Assembly (NCBI RefSeq): GCF_002878395.1
Contig: NC_061117.1
Location: 223,400,543 to 223,464,542, forward strand
Length of the DNA stretch: 64,000 nucleotides
Direction of reading: 5' to 3'
Source: Capsicum annuum
Taxonomy: Eukaryota; Streptophyta; Magnoliopsida; Solanales; Solanaceae
The translations under genes and the position numbers were made by a program. The notes under the pieces are model-generated. The model saw only the letters and a program-made list of their open reading frames with translations, ran no database searches and had not been told where the DNA came from. Shown here piece by piece: positions 10,973 through 24,700 of this stretch (its first letter is position 1; each line of letters begins with the position of its first letter).

Positions 10973-10984
10973 ATAGATATAAGT

Positions 10985-11500
10985 TGCCTAATGCCTAAGT
11001 AAATTAATTAACATCCAATCGAAAATAATTCCGAAAATTCAATTTTAAAGTTTGGATTTTTATGTGTGAAGTATGAATTTCTTCTTTATGATTCTTCAAC
11101 TCTCAATTTAGCATTGAAGCACTCAAATATTGATTCACTTAAACAATGAATTGAAATTTCAATTTGCCCCAATCGCGTTAAATTTTCCATCTCACTAGCT
11201 CAAAAAAAAACTGATATTTCAAGCTCATTCCAACCACAAGACTTACAAATGGTAAATTCAAATATTCGGATAGAGTGTATGTAGATTGTTTTCGAAAGGC
11301 TCAACTCAAGTAGCCGCAAATCAAAACAGTTATGAAAAAGAATATATGAAATGTGAATTCAAATTTCAAACAAACGAAACCTAGATCGCCTTAAATTGAT
11401 GCAAAATAAAGTATTTTCTAACTTCCATACACTGATTTCACTTTCTTATTGCCTGTTGTAGAGTTTGCAAAAAAGCTAAACTATCAATCTAATTATAGAC
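10985..11500. other. 3' flank of the Lin0512-family gene
   Basis: No ORF or known repeat is apparent. It is the likely 3' UTR and terminator region of the minus-strand gene that stops at 11501. Confidence 0.4.
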
Positions 11501-11890
11501 TCAGTAGCCAACATAAACAGCAGCATTAACAATGTAACAATCATCGTTTTTATCTCCCATTTCTTCAACTTCAACACCACTAGAGCAAATCAATCCGCCA
11601 TCAACGACTTCAACGTTCGAGATTCTTCCATAAGGAAACACCGATTTCACTTTCTCCAGATCTAATGCGTTTTGCAGAGTCCGAGGAACTCCTAGCTTGA
11701 TTTGCAGTTTCATTTGTTCGAAGGAAACTCCAGGTATGGATCCTCTTCGAAAAGCTGGTATCGAATTTGATGAAATTGCGTTTTTGCAAGCTCGCATTGC
11801 GGCTGAAGTGATGTCTTGACCGTGCTGATCGTACCCGACGCCCATTTCTACGAAGAGAAGTTTCATAGAGGAATTTGGTACACAGGCCAT
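11501..11890 (-). CDS. Lin0512-family conserved small protein
   Basis: Single-exon ORF of 129 residues. The blocks MKLLFVEMGVGYDQHGQD, TSAAMRACKNAI and the C-terminal YIVNAAVYVGY match, from memory, the Lin0512 family (about 115 residues, mainly bacterial, function unknown). The family-type start is the second Met (residue 9, SSMKLLFVEMG), so the true start may be 24 bp downstream of 11890. The first ATG sits in 'ccATGGc'. There is no obvious plastid transit peptide. Internal VDGG and the acidic segment EVEEMGDKNDD fit the family core. It is complete, with no neighbours of related function. I know no established biochemical role. Confidence 0.8.
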   Translation of the reverse strand: MACVPNSSMKLLFVEMGVGYDQHGQDITSAAMRACKNAISSNSIPAFRRGSIPGVSFEQMKLQIKLGVPRTLQNALDLEKVKSVFPYGRISNVEVVDGGLICSSGVEVEEMGDKNDDCYIVNAAVYVGY

Positions 11891-12021
11891 GGCGGCGGAT
11901 TTGAGCTAAGCTAGGGCAAAATTGAGGTGAGGAGGATTATGGCGAAATGAATGATTTACAGGTAAATTGCGAATAAGGGTGTGTTTGGTACTCCCATTGA
12001 AAAACGATTTCTCTAAAAAAA

Positions 12022-12410
12022 ATACTCCCTCCCTCCGTCCCAAATTGAGATGACACGTTGATTAAAAAAAATAGTAATTAACAACATGCTTAGAGTTTAC
12101 CATAATAACCCTATTAAATGATGTTTATAATTTGATTTAAAGAAAAATTAAGATGTGTTATAGCAACTTTGATTATAGTTCGATAGGGTAATAACGTCTT
12201 AATTCTAAACAACAACAACAAACCCAATAGATTCCCACATCATGGGGTTTGGGGAGGGTAGAGTATACGCAGACCATATCACTACCTCTAACGAAGTAAA
12301 GAAACGTCTTAATTCTAAAAAATAAGTAATTTTTTTTGCTACTATTATTTTTTGATCTTTGGTAATGTTAAAATTTAAAAAAAAAAAAAAAAAAACATTT
12401 TAGGAGTCAG
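12022..12410. mobile_element. Stowaway-like MITE split by a LINE-tail insertion
   Basis: The left end reads 'ctccctccctccgtccc', followed by 'aaattgagatgacac', typical of this MITE group. The right end is degenerate ('gagtcagagggaacgg'). It is interrupted at 12210-12302 by a (TTG)n-tailed insertion. Confidence 0.6.
12210..12302 (-). mobile_element. (TTG)n-tailed LINE 3'-end insertion, 17-bp TSD
   Basis: On the minus strand it ends in (TTG)n. The plus strand begins 'caacaacaacaaaccc'. It is flanked by direct repeats aacgtcttaattctaaa at 12193-12209 and 12303-12319. At 93 bp it is strongly 5'-truncated, and it is nested in the MITE at 12022-12410. Confidence 0.85.
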
Positions 12411-12420
12411 AGGGAACGGT

Positions 12421-13272
12421 GGGCTCTTGCTTAGACTCTCCAAAACTATGGAATTTGAATTCTTTAAAATGCCATCAGTTTTGAAGTATTCGACATGGAT
12501 ATGTTGATATCTTTTAAAGAGTTTAAGCAATATAGATTATGGTTAAAGAATATTTAACGTGTATTTGATGATATTTTTAAAAAGTAGGAGCAACATAGAT
12601 GATGGGATAAAGGGTGGGGTTGGAATTTGTGGAGGGCGGGGATAAATAATTATGAAATTTGTTTTTCCTACCTTGGTCCAAGCAGTTATTTTTAGAAGGA
12701 ATGCGTCTTTTTAGTGCAAATATTTTTAAAGAAACTCTTACCCAATTAAATATGAGAAAACTACCAACATTGCTTATGGTAGGCCAATTGTTTAATAATA
12801 TATGAAAGGACAATTTATGGAGGCCACAACATAACAAGAAGCTAGGCAGAAAAATTGAAAAGCATTTGTTTAGGGTGGTCCTCACCATATATACATCTAA
12901 TGCTTGAAAGGTCAATCATCAATTGGATTAATCAATTAAACCTCCATTACCACATTACTTGAATTGATTTTATTATAGAACATCTGTAATCATTTGGCTC
13001 TATTTAATCTCAGTAAGGCCTAGTTGACCAACAGTTGTGGCCCAATCTCAGATGGAACTATTTCAACATAGTTTATGATCCTATTACTGCCTCCCAACTC
13101 TTAAGGTATGTGGAATTGCATTGGATATGTTGAAATAATCTCTCCACAAGTTGGGGGTAAGATTGGGACCTCTCTATACCTCACTTGTGAAATTATATTG
13201 GATATGTTGTTGTAACTTGCAAGGTGTTTCTCCCTTCCTGACAAAGTATCAAACATTCCTCGTATACCTTTT
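12421..13272. other. Intergenic, no gene seen
   Basis: AT-rich with scattered fragments. 13080-13215 has 'ggatatgttg' phrases reminiscent of very old LINE tails. The 112-residue minus ORF at 12577-12915 has no recognisable motif. Confidence 0.35.
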
Positions 13273-13548
13273 GACATAATACATAAACATGCCCTTTTAA
13301 CTTAGCCTCAGTTCACATATATGACCTTCAGCTTTGAATATGTACAAGTAAATACTTAAATTTGTATAAAATTGAACAAGTAGACACACATGTTCTATGT
13401 GGCATAATACACGTAGGACAAGAATTAGCAATGTAGGATGCCACATATGACACGTGTCTACTTATTCAATTGTATGCAAGTTCAAATGTCTACTTGTGCA
13501 CACCCAAAGTTGGAAGCCAAGTTAAAGGGCATATTTATGTATTATGCC
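13273..13548. mobile_element. Palindromic MITE, copy 1
   Basis: The terminal inverted repeats begin 'g(a/g)cataatacataaa' and read inward through 'atgccctttt..aactt'. The interior is largely self-complementary ('gtctacttgt...'). Two more copies are at 13613-13914 and 32961-33200. Confidence 0.75.
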
Positions 13549-13612
13549 ATACCATGGTCCCCCCTCTTGGGTGCTATTTCTATCAACGTTTATAGGCTAA
13601 ATACACAAGGCT

Positions 13613-13914
13613 TATAATACATAAACATGCCCTTTTAACTTGACATCAAATCACATCTATGACCTCCAACTTTGAATATATACAAGTACACTTAAACTTG
13701 TATAAAGTTGAACAAATAAATACACATTGTGTGACATAATACACGTAGGACGCCACGTAGTATAAAGATTGGCCACATAGGATGTCACATATGACATATG
13801 TGTCTACTTGTTCAACTTTATACAAATTAAGGTATCTACTTGTGCACACCCAAAGTTGAAGGTCATAGATGTAATATGAGGTCAAGTTAAAAGGGTATAT
13901 TCATGTATTGTGCC
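13613..13914. mobile_element. Palindromic MITE, copy 2
   Basis: Same family and orientation as 13273-13548, only about 65 bp away, with an internal near-palindrome around 13745-13805. The 79-residue minus ORF across it is repeat-derived. Confidence 0.75.
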
Positions 13915-14560
13915 AATACATAAACCTCTTAAACTAGCACAGTTTTTTCATTGAAACACTTGAACTAAGACTTAGTATCCTATTGAACACCAGAAATCAA
14001 GCCTAAGTGTGTATTGGCTAAACTTCAGATACACTCCTAAGATACAGAAATGGAGTTCATAATAATGATAATAAACCTCCAAATTGAAGGAAACGCCAAT
14101 GTATCAGAAAAGACAAGAAGAGACAAGATAAAATCTCAAATCCAGGAAAGTGACAACTCAAGAGATGAAGACAATGTGCAATGATGAACTTGATCTACTA
14201 TGCATCCAAAACAACACTAATTCCTTGTTAAATTGATGATTGAGGGTAGATAACTAAGCCTTGTAAGAAGCCAGATATCTGCTTAGTGAATTCTAACCTC
14301 AAATAACATTAGTGATTCACATGGAAGTATGACAAAACAGAAAAGTGGACCATCAAATTATTTTTGTGACCAAGGAAAAGGAAATGCGAATGCAACGCCA
14401 ACTTAGATAAGGGAAAATGAGCATCTTCGTAAAGGTAAATACATAAACGAGTCAATGTCAACTCAAGAAAGCATCTTGGTAGTAGAAAGATAATTCCGAA
14501 AGAGTAGCTAATGTAAGTATATACATGGTTTCTTAGACTTATTTACACAGTTTCGAATCT

Positions 14561-16989
<2,429 letters not shown>

Positions 16990-17444
16990 GATGATCTGAA
17001 AATAATACCAACAAAAATTGAACAATCTGCAAACTAAAATATGAAAATAAAATTAGGGCTTTAATTTATTTTTTAACCAAAAAGATGTAAGTAAAAGAGA
17101 AAGATCCGGAATTTATTTAGGGGAAGAGACCTTACACACAAAGGAAGATCACAAAGAGAGTGAAAGAAAAAAATAAAATTTTCTCTCTGTTTATAAATAA
17201 ATATAAATAAACAAAATCATTATATATAATTGGATAATGAATTATGTACGTTTTTCCTATTTTATCCCTTTTTTCCCGGGAGAAAATGACAAAGGTAGTC
17301 CCTTACATTTAAGGGTGAGTTTAAAGTAATACCATTAAGTATGTTTTTGTTCAATTGGGAGCCTTTATAATCTTTATCAAATATTTAATGGTTTTACTTG
17401 TCCCTCCAATTAAAAATAATTATTTTAATTTATTTCTCAACAAT

Positions 17445-17538
17445 AAATCCAGTGTATTTCCACAAAGTGAGATCCGGGAGAATAAAATATACGCAGTCCA
17501 TATCGCTACCTCCGAAGAAGTAGAGAGGTTGTTTCCGA
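17445..17538 (-). mobile_element. LINE 3'-end insertion with about 22-bp TSD
   Basis: A 94-bp LINE-tail copy ('atacgcagtccatatcgcta', 'gtagagaggttgtttccg') sits between near-identical direct repeats at 17422-17444 and 17539-17561, with one mismatch ('ttatttctcaacaa' versus 'ttatttgtcaacaa'). It is near the ATG8 promoter. Confidence 0.75.
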
Positions 17539-17584
17539 ATTTTAATTTATTTGTCAACAATTTATGAAATTAGCTCATACTATT

Positions 17585-17770
17585 CTTTGGGCTCGTTTGG
17601 TACAGAAGATAATGATAACTAATCTCGAAATTAATTTTAGGATGAGTTTATCCCATGTTTGGTTGGAATGAAATATATGAGATAACTTATTCCGGAATTA
17701 TAGTGTTATTTTTATTCCACCTTGAGAATGAGATTAGTAATCTCGGGATAACTTATTTCCAACCAAATGA
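17585..17770. mobile_element. MITE-like 'cgtttggta' element
   Basis: Begins 'gctcgtttggtaca' and ends 'taacttatttccaaccaaatg'. The interior alternates 'aatctcg' and 'gagataactt' in inverted arrangement, a pattern common in Solanaceae MITEs. Borders are approximate. Confidence 0.5.
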
Positions 17771-18175
17771 TTTCTTACTATTAAATAACTAATAAACATT
17801 AGTAGTCAAATTTAAAGTTTTAAAATACCATTAATAAGATTAATTTAGTAAAATAGATCTCTAATTAAAAAAATTTATAATGAATGCGCGAAGTCAATAA
17901 GGTCCAAATAAAATAAAACGAGGTAATAGTTAATGTTCTACCATTTCATTTCATTTAGCACATGTTGATTTGACAAATCCTTTAAGAAATTATAATTAGA
18001 GGTGGATAAGTTCATGAACTTTTTAAACTTTAAATTTGACTATTACTACTATTTTATGTTGTTATTCAATACTAAGAATAGTATAGAAAAGAAGTAATAA
18101 AATTTTATTGATTTTCGAAAATAAACAACTACGTCCGCCGCCCAACTTTATTGGTTATTATGCTAAAAATATAAT

Positions 18176-18510
18176 TTCTCCGTTCTATTTTACTCGTTTC
18201 AAATTGGGATGACATAACTATTAAAAAAATAATGATTGGTAATGTAATTTTATCATTTTACCCCTCTTAATTGTATTTTGTTGTTAGTTTTAATATTGAT
18301 GGATGACTAATACCAAAGCACCATTTATATTTTTAATGGTACTCCTCTTTGCAATATTTTTCAAGAATGCTAATAGTAAGGAGTAATTAATTACACTAAG
18401 GGTATAATGGAAAAAAAAAATATTGTCTTATCTTGATAAGTAAAATAAGACAAGTAAAATGAGACATCAAATTAGGAAATTTGGAACGGATAAAATGGGA
18501 CGGAGGGAGT
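18176..18510. mobile_element. Stowaway-like MITE
   Basis: Left end 'tctccgttctattttactcg', right end 'aaaatgggacggagggagt' in inverted orientation. The interior is AT-rich. Confidence 0.55.
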
Positions 18511-18751
18511 ATGTTTAACAATACTTATCCAATTTGAAAAACTAATGGATGATTTACCTATTTCTATCTATTTTATTCTTAGCATTAAATACATTCATTA
18601 TTCAATGTATTTTCAAAACATTAAATTTATTATATTTAGGGGTAATGTGGTGAAATTACTTTTATCATTTACTATTTCTTAATTTGTATGTCAAGTAAAT
18701 AGTGAAGAACTATTGATGAACGGAAGAAGTAAGAAAGAAAACATTTATTGT

Positions 18752-18915
18752 TAAGGATGTGGTGCAGCGGATGAGGCTGCTCCTCCATCAATCAGAGGTC
18801 TCGGGTTCGAGCCCTGATATGGTAAAATCCTTGATAGGGAGTGCTTCCCCCGAATGAGGCTCTACGCGGTGCGAATCCAAATTAGTCCACCGAATGGAAA
18901 ACAAAAACAAAAAAA
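18752..18915 (+). mobile_element. tRNA-derived SINE
   Basis: tRNA-like head with box A ('gtgcagcggatgaggctgc') and an intact box B ('gggttcgagcc'), then a body with 'agtgcttcccccgaatgagg' and 'gcgaatccaaattagtcc', and an A-rich tail. It is one of the better preserved SINE copies here. Confidence 0.8.
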
Positions 18916-19589
18916 TATCTATTTTGATTTTCTTTCATCACTAATTTTGCTTGGTATCATAAAATTTTGGTAGTAGTAGCAACACTTGCAATTAAAGGTA
19001 GGTAGGTGAACCACTGCCTACTGATTCTTGTGTACTTTTAGTTGAATTTTCCAAGCATGTCAAATGACTTCACCTCTTTCCTTTTTTGTTTGCTTGTTTT
19101 TCTTTTGTGTTGAATATTCTTTTGCACTAGTCTGAGATAACTTTGTTTATCCCATTCCATATCAAATAACCCCTAATAACTATTAGGCAAACTTTTTAGA
19201 TGATCAATATATTACCAGGACAACTCTTTACCAAGTATTTAACCACATAAAATTCTTCTCTACTGTCAATACTTCGTGAATAACATGTGGTTTTCATGTA
19301 AGAAAGGGAAATTTCATATCAATACTTCATATAATTAAAAGCAGCAAAGTACTTGCTGAAGTAACACACTTATTAGTACTAAAAAATTACGTATTATTAT
19401 TCTAAGCATCTAAGAAAGAATGGCTCTTTACACTTTTGGCTCACATGAAACTGGTTGCTACTATACTATCCCCCCTTCCTCTCCCGCTGTGCATGCTTCC
19501 GCGAATTCTTGGATACATCTTTCTTTTTCAAGTGTTCGGGTGATCGATCACTTTGGAGCCTCCAGAGACTGGAGAAACACTGCAGTTTG
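18916..19589. other. 3' flank of the galactosyltransferase gene
   Basis: No coding pattern. The sequence next to the stop at 19590 is the likely 3' UTR of the minus-strand gene. Confidence 0.4.
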
Positions 19590-22500
19590 TCAAAAGACTG
19601 CATTCCACAAAGCATTCTCGCCTTCCCCACAACGTCGATGAACCTCCTTAATCCTATCTACGGACCTGCATATCCCGCTGCAGCTCCAATCAAAGGAAGC
19701 AACACAAATGTTGCCTGCTTGAGCTTTCCACTCACAATCTGGTGAAATTAAGATAAACAAAAGTCGAATTAATCATCTCGGAACATTTTGAGATCGGACT
19801 AGATTCCTGGTGAGAATGCGATATACATTCAAGGATCTAATGTATGGACAGGAAGCAAACTTCTGAAGAGTCAAGAGGGTAACTGAAGTGCGTAAAAGAG
19901 GGTGGAAAATATAAACAGAAACACAATTCAAGAATTTTCCAAAACTTTTCTCGACCAAATGAGCCACGAAAAATAGTATAGATGCAATTTTTTTCCTGTC
20001 ACGAGGCAATAATGAAAAAGAAAAGAACACACTAACAGACCGGTGCCATGTGCATAAAAGGACAAGGCAGCCATGTGGAAGAAAAAAGCTATGTCACTAT
20101 TAGAATGACACCCATATGAAAAAGTACAGAACAGTCATGAGCAAAAAGGGGGAGTCATGTCCTGTTACTTCTAAACTGCCACAGGGTAAACCACAACATC
20201 TCGGTTCCTGTGGTTGTTCTAATACCATGTAAACCGAAGGGTAAAACAAATAAAGAGGCCAAAAAAATATTAAGTCTTTTGAACGACCCAAAAGTGAAAG
20301 ATCATACTGTGTACTTGGGAGATTTTCTTATACCAATTGTTTGATCTTGTAGGCAGAGTTTAATCACCTTCCCAAATTAGCGATAGTCATTAACTTATAA
20401 TTCTTGCCTTATTTGCTTGGAGAAACAAGAAAAGATGGATAAATGAAATACAGCACTGCCGAATCTAAAAATGTTCAATGCACATAAACAAATCAAAACT
20501 TCAGCGGTTTTAAGACTTGACAGTTCTAGAAAATGCTCTATTTCCAAGGAATAGTTTGACGAATTGTTACCAGGTGGAGTTCCACAACACAATCTTCTAT
20601 CATCTATATGTTCCACATCCAATCCAATGAGCCATGACCCCAACGAGACATCCTCATTAACATACTTATGTAGAACATGCCTAGTACATGATTAAAAACC
20701 ACGATCAGCAAATGATATCTACGCAAAAGAACAGGGCAAGTATATCAGAAAAAGCACAAACTTACTGATTTATCGAGATATAAGTGGCCAAATCTTTTGA
20801 AATGGCATATAGCTGCCCTGTTGCATGTCGAAAATATCTGTTTCCGTCCTCACCAAATTTCCAATGCTCAGGCTCATGATATCTCACTCCCCTGCAAAGA
20901 TAAGAGGGGCAAAATAGGAGTGAGCTGAGGAAATATATCCAGGACTCATTTACGGTCAAAAGTGAAACTACTCTGCTTACTTCTGAGCAAGGACGGGACC
21001 GGATTTCATGCACCCAATGTATACCCTGGGTTTTGAACGATGCCTAGCCAGAGTTGCTCCCAGTGCACCTGAAGTTTTCAACAAGCATGTTGCCGCATGA
21101 GTCATAGCATAAGTATAGCAGTGCACTTGTTGTATATGGTAACACAAATATGGTCTTTGTGAACCATCTATGATGCAGAAAGAATGAGGCATAATGGCTG
21201 CAGGTCCTACCTATATTTACATGTACATCATCGTCAACTTTAACATAGTAGTCAGCATCCCACAGAGCAACAGCAGTAGTAAAATATGTCTTTGTCTTGG
21301 CAGATAATTCAAGATATCCCTCAACGTGTTCCTACAGAAGTCACAGTAACATGTCCGATAGATTAGTTTTAGAGGGGTTGGATCTGATATAAGATGGCCA
21401 AAGCATTAAATGTTACCAGCCTCAAGAAATCCCCGTGCTTCTTGTCTTCTGCCTCAATTGCTCTATCAAGAATGCCACCTGATGTTGCACTGGTTTTTGG
21501 ATAATTACATGAGTAAGACAACAAGAATATCAAATCACAAGTAACTAAATATGAAAGAACAGCTGCCCCACTTTGAAATATCTTTTTAGAAGTATCGAGT
21601 CTTCAATTATACCATACAAAATTGAGAAAATGCAAACTAAATACATTTGTTTTTGTCATCCCTAATATATGCTGTAAGAAAATCTCGAGGAAAACTTCCA
21701 ATGGAAGCCCTCACTTTACACACAACAAGAAGAAGTTATAAATGGGCGATGATGGGTCACTGCTGGAAAGAAATTAAAAGCTAACAACAATATCAAGAAC
21801 ACTGGAAACACAACACCTTGAGAATATCAACTATCAGTTGTAGTACCTACCTGTGACCTATGACAAAACGAATTACAATGCCCTTTTCTTCCTCTAGCTT
21901 CTTTCGCATATCACCTGTTTTCCACAAGTCAATAATCAAAATTCTAAGCATGCATCCAACATTTGAAAATCTCCAGAGTAACCCAGAAAAACACAAATAG
22001 TGAAGCTCAAGAACCTCGTGGCATCCAGGTAGCACGAACTGAGTCTCTTCTCTTTCGGCTGTTGAAGGCAGTGTTTATCCCTATGACCATTAGATATTTC
22101 CTCTTCTTGGCCAATTCGGGGATCTTTATGTCTTCCGTTATCGGAGAACCACTCAGTATAGAATCTTGCAAAGACCTTGCTGCAGCTAGTTCCATCTCTA
22201 GGTTTGAAACTGTTTTATCCAGGGTTCTGTATTTTGTTACAAGGACAACAATCAATGAGTTTGTTGTTTCGGAGGAGAATAAAGCATGACATTCGTCAAA
22301 TCTATTAGTTAAAAGCATGAAAAACATACTGTATAGCATGATGTGTTTTAGTAACTTCCCCGAAAATATCTTTGGATTCACTTTTCACGTCCTTCTGTTG
22401 AAAACAAGAAGATCAAAAACCATTAATTTTTAAATGACGCGAAAATCATTCCTCAAATTGCTGCTACACTCTTCTTATCTAATACTCACATTAGTAGGAT

Positions 22501-23466
22501 CACAGTCCTCGGAAACTACCCCTAGCTTCTGATCATCAATCTGTGTTGTCCTTGCTATGCCTTTAGCTTCTGGCACTGTCCACATCCTATAACCAAATAT
22601 CCTCAATGATGAAAAAATAGAACAAAGTTGCAAAACGCTCAATAGTTGGGCATTTTAAGCTACTCCCTCCCGTCCCAAATACTTGTCACATTGAACTTCT
22701 CGAGAGTCAATTTAACTAATCTTTTGAGCTTAATTGGATTAGATATTCGAAAACTATATGAAAAGTACTATAAGTTGTAATTACTCTCATATCAATACAA
22801 CATATAACATAAAAACTCGCAATCGTCAAATATTTCAAGTTCCCAAATACTTGTTCAGACCAGTTTTTGGGACTTCCACACACAACTTCAAAAAAATTTC
22901 CAAGTAAAATGCATATGCAAACTCAATTTCAAATTCTAAAAATGACAGACTTAAAAAACTCAAAAATTTCGATTTCAACTTCATAATCTATGGCCAAAGG
23001 AAAGCTAAGTTAAAGTTCATGTAGTTTGAATCTCGAGAATCGGGAAGTGACAAGTATTTTGGGATTCAGTGAGTACAATAATAAGCTCAGAAATGCAACT
23101 AAAGATCTTTTTCATGACAATAAACAGGCCTACTTCAACAACAACACCATCCTAACTTAGAAGCACTACTATAACATCATTAAATTTCTACATTGCATAA
23201 ACAAAAGTCAGAGGATCAAAAGTTCCCTATAGAAACATTGAATATTAACAATCTATGTAAGGCTTAGATGATAAAGATCCAAACTTTCATAATCCAATCA
23301 AAAAAAGAAAACCTCAAAAGAAAGATCAAATGCATATTCACCTGTCAGTGAAGAGCATCCCAGCACAGAAACATACAATACATAGAAGAACAGTCAATTT
23401 CCTAGAAAAAACACCTCTTCCAGCTGATTCACCTCCTCTACTCTTCAAATTCATTGTGTTCTTCAT
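19590..23466 (-). CDS. Beta-1,3-galactosyltransferase, GT31 type II membrane protein
   Basis: Eleven exons: 23342-23466, 22490-22586, 22330-22394, 22015-22226, 21851-21914, 21417-21489, 21211-21331, 20981-21068, 20766-20891, 20571-20680, 19590-19738. All phases fit, giving 409 residues plus stop. Starting at 23454 instead would give 405. The order is a cytosolic tail, a membrane anchor at about residues 24-40 ([16 protein letters not shown]), a stem of the plant DUF4094 type ([17 protein letters not shown]), then the galactosyltransferase domain with [30 protein letters not shown], the metal-binding DDD at 245-247 (KVDDDVHVN), [16 protein letters not shown] and NEDVSLGSW. Cysteines near the C-terminus ([15 protein letters not shown]) match plant GT31 members. 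It probably acts in the Golgi, adding beta-1,3-galactose to arabinogalactan-protein or N-glycan chains. The exact acceptor is not decidable here. Confidence 0.95.
22663..23074. mobile_element. Stowaway-like MITE in galactosyltransferase intron 1
   Basis: Left end 'ctccctcccgtcccaaatac' followed by 'ttgtcac'. Right end 'gtgacaagtattttgggatt', with 'cagtgagt', is its inverted counterpart. A TA flanks both sides, as for Stowaway insertions. Confidence 0.7.
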
Positions 23467-23514
23467 TGCTTAAACCAATTAATAGCTAAATTCAAACAAC
23501 ATCCATTTCACTCC

Positions 23515-23800
23515 CCAAGTCAACAAACCCAAAATCAAGAACCCCCAAGCAATATCAATCTCAAGATTATTTAAAAAAAAATCAATTCAAACTCAAAAAC
23601 AAGAACTCCCAATCTCAATATTACTAAAAAAATCAAATTCAAACTCAAAAACAAGAACTCCCAATCTCAAGATGACTAAAAATAGCCAATTCAAACCCAA
23701 AAGCAAGAACCCCCAAAGCAATATCAATCTCAAGATTACTAAAAATAGCAATTCAAACCCAAATCAAGAACCCCAAAAGCAGTTTCAAGATTTCAAGAAT
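23515..23800. repeat. Tandem repeat, about 50-65 bp period, upstream of galactosyltransferase start
   Basis: Five imperfect units each begin 'caagaac(c/t)ccc' and run through 'caatctcaagat' and 'ttcaaa(c/t)ccaaa' (about 23536, 23601, 23653, 23704, 23765). The array starts about 50 bp upstream of the start codon, so it probably lies in the leader or core promoter. The plus-strand ORF at 23672-23872 is repeat-derived. Confidence 0.8.
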
Positions 23801-24344
23801 ATTAAAAAAGATTCCTTTTTTTCTACTTTCTGTGCAAAGGGGGTTTCTATTTTCACATGGGAGAAGCGGTAGCTGGGGTGAAATAAAAGAAGAAAGTATT
23901 GGGAAGTATGTGGAATTTGATGAAAACAAGACCCACACACAATACAGCACTTAGTTCAGGAATCCATCCTGTTTCTCTTTTTTCAAAGTAAGAAGAGAAC
24001 TATTTTCTTATTATTCTTTTAATGGTGGACACCTGTTTCTCTTTCTGTCAAAGAGAGAGAGATGACATTGTCGGTGAGCTAGCTGGTAAAAATGTTTGTA
24101 ACTGTAATAATTAAAAAACTGTTTTTTTAATTTTTTTTTTTGTGTGCGTGGGAATTCTGCGTCGGTAACAGCAAGCGAGCTTTTTTTTGTATCTGTAGTT
24201 TCTTGTTTGTAGTGTTGTGTGATATCTATGATTTCGGTTAGATAGTTCTTAGTAGTATTATCTTTTGACTGTAGTATTATTTTGCATACTGTATTAGTTT
24301 ATATACACTTATCTTTTGTATTTGTTATACTGTTGTCGATTCTA

Positions 24345-24465
24345 AGCCGGAGGTGTATCGAAAATAGTCTCTCTACCTCATCTGAGGTAGTGGTATGATC
24401 TATGTACACTCTACCCTCTCCGGACCTTACTATATGGGAATACACTGGACATGTTATTGTTGTTG
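24345..24465 (+). mobile_element. LINE 3' end with (TTG)n tail
   Basis: 'gtctctctacctcatctgag', 'gtacactctaccctctccgg', then 'tgttattgttgttgtt'. It is 5'-truncated to about 120 bp. A more degraded second copy follows at 24590-24700. Confidence 0.75.
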
Positions 24466-24589
24466 TTATGTGTGTAGAAATTATAGGAGTAATATTTAGT
24501 GATAAACGAGTTTAGGTTGTAATCTATTGTTTTGATACTACCTATTTTTTTTTTCTTGTATTAGCCTTTTTAAAAACTATTTTGTCTTG

Positions 24590-24700
24590 AATCGAGAGTT
24601 TATCATAAACATTTTATTTGCCTCACATATGAGGTAATGATACGAAATGCTTTATACTTTACCTTCTTTAAACTTGGAATATGTTATTATTGTGTTTTTT
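24590..24700 (+). mobile_element. Highly degraded LINE 3' end
   Basis: 'tcgagagtttatcataaac', 'tgcctcacatatgaggtaat' and 'gaatatgttattattgtg' follow the order of the LINE tail with many substitutions. Confidence 0.45.

Noticed and set aside
18752..18830. tRNA-like sequence with A and B boxes
   Set aside because: The body and A-rich tail identify it as a SINE head; it does not form a complete tRNA cloverleaf.
23672..23872. 66-residue Asn/Gln/Lys-rich ORF
   Set aside because: Product of the tandem repeat upstream of the galactosyltransferase.
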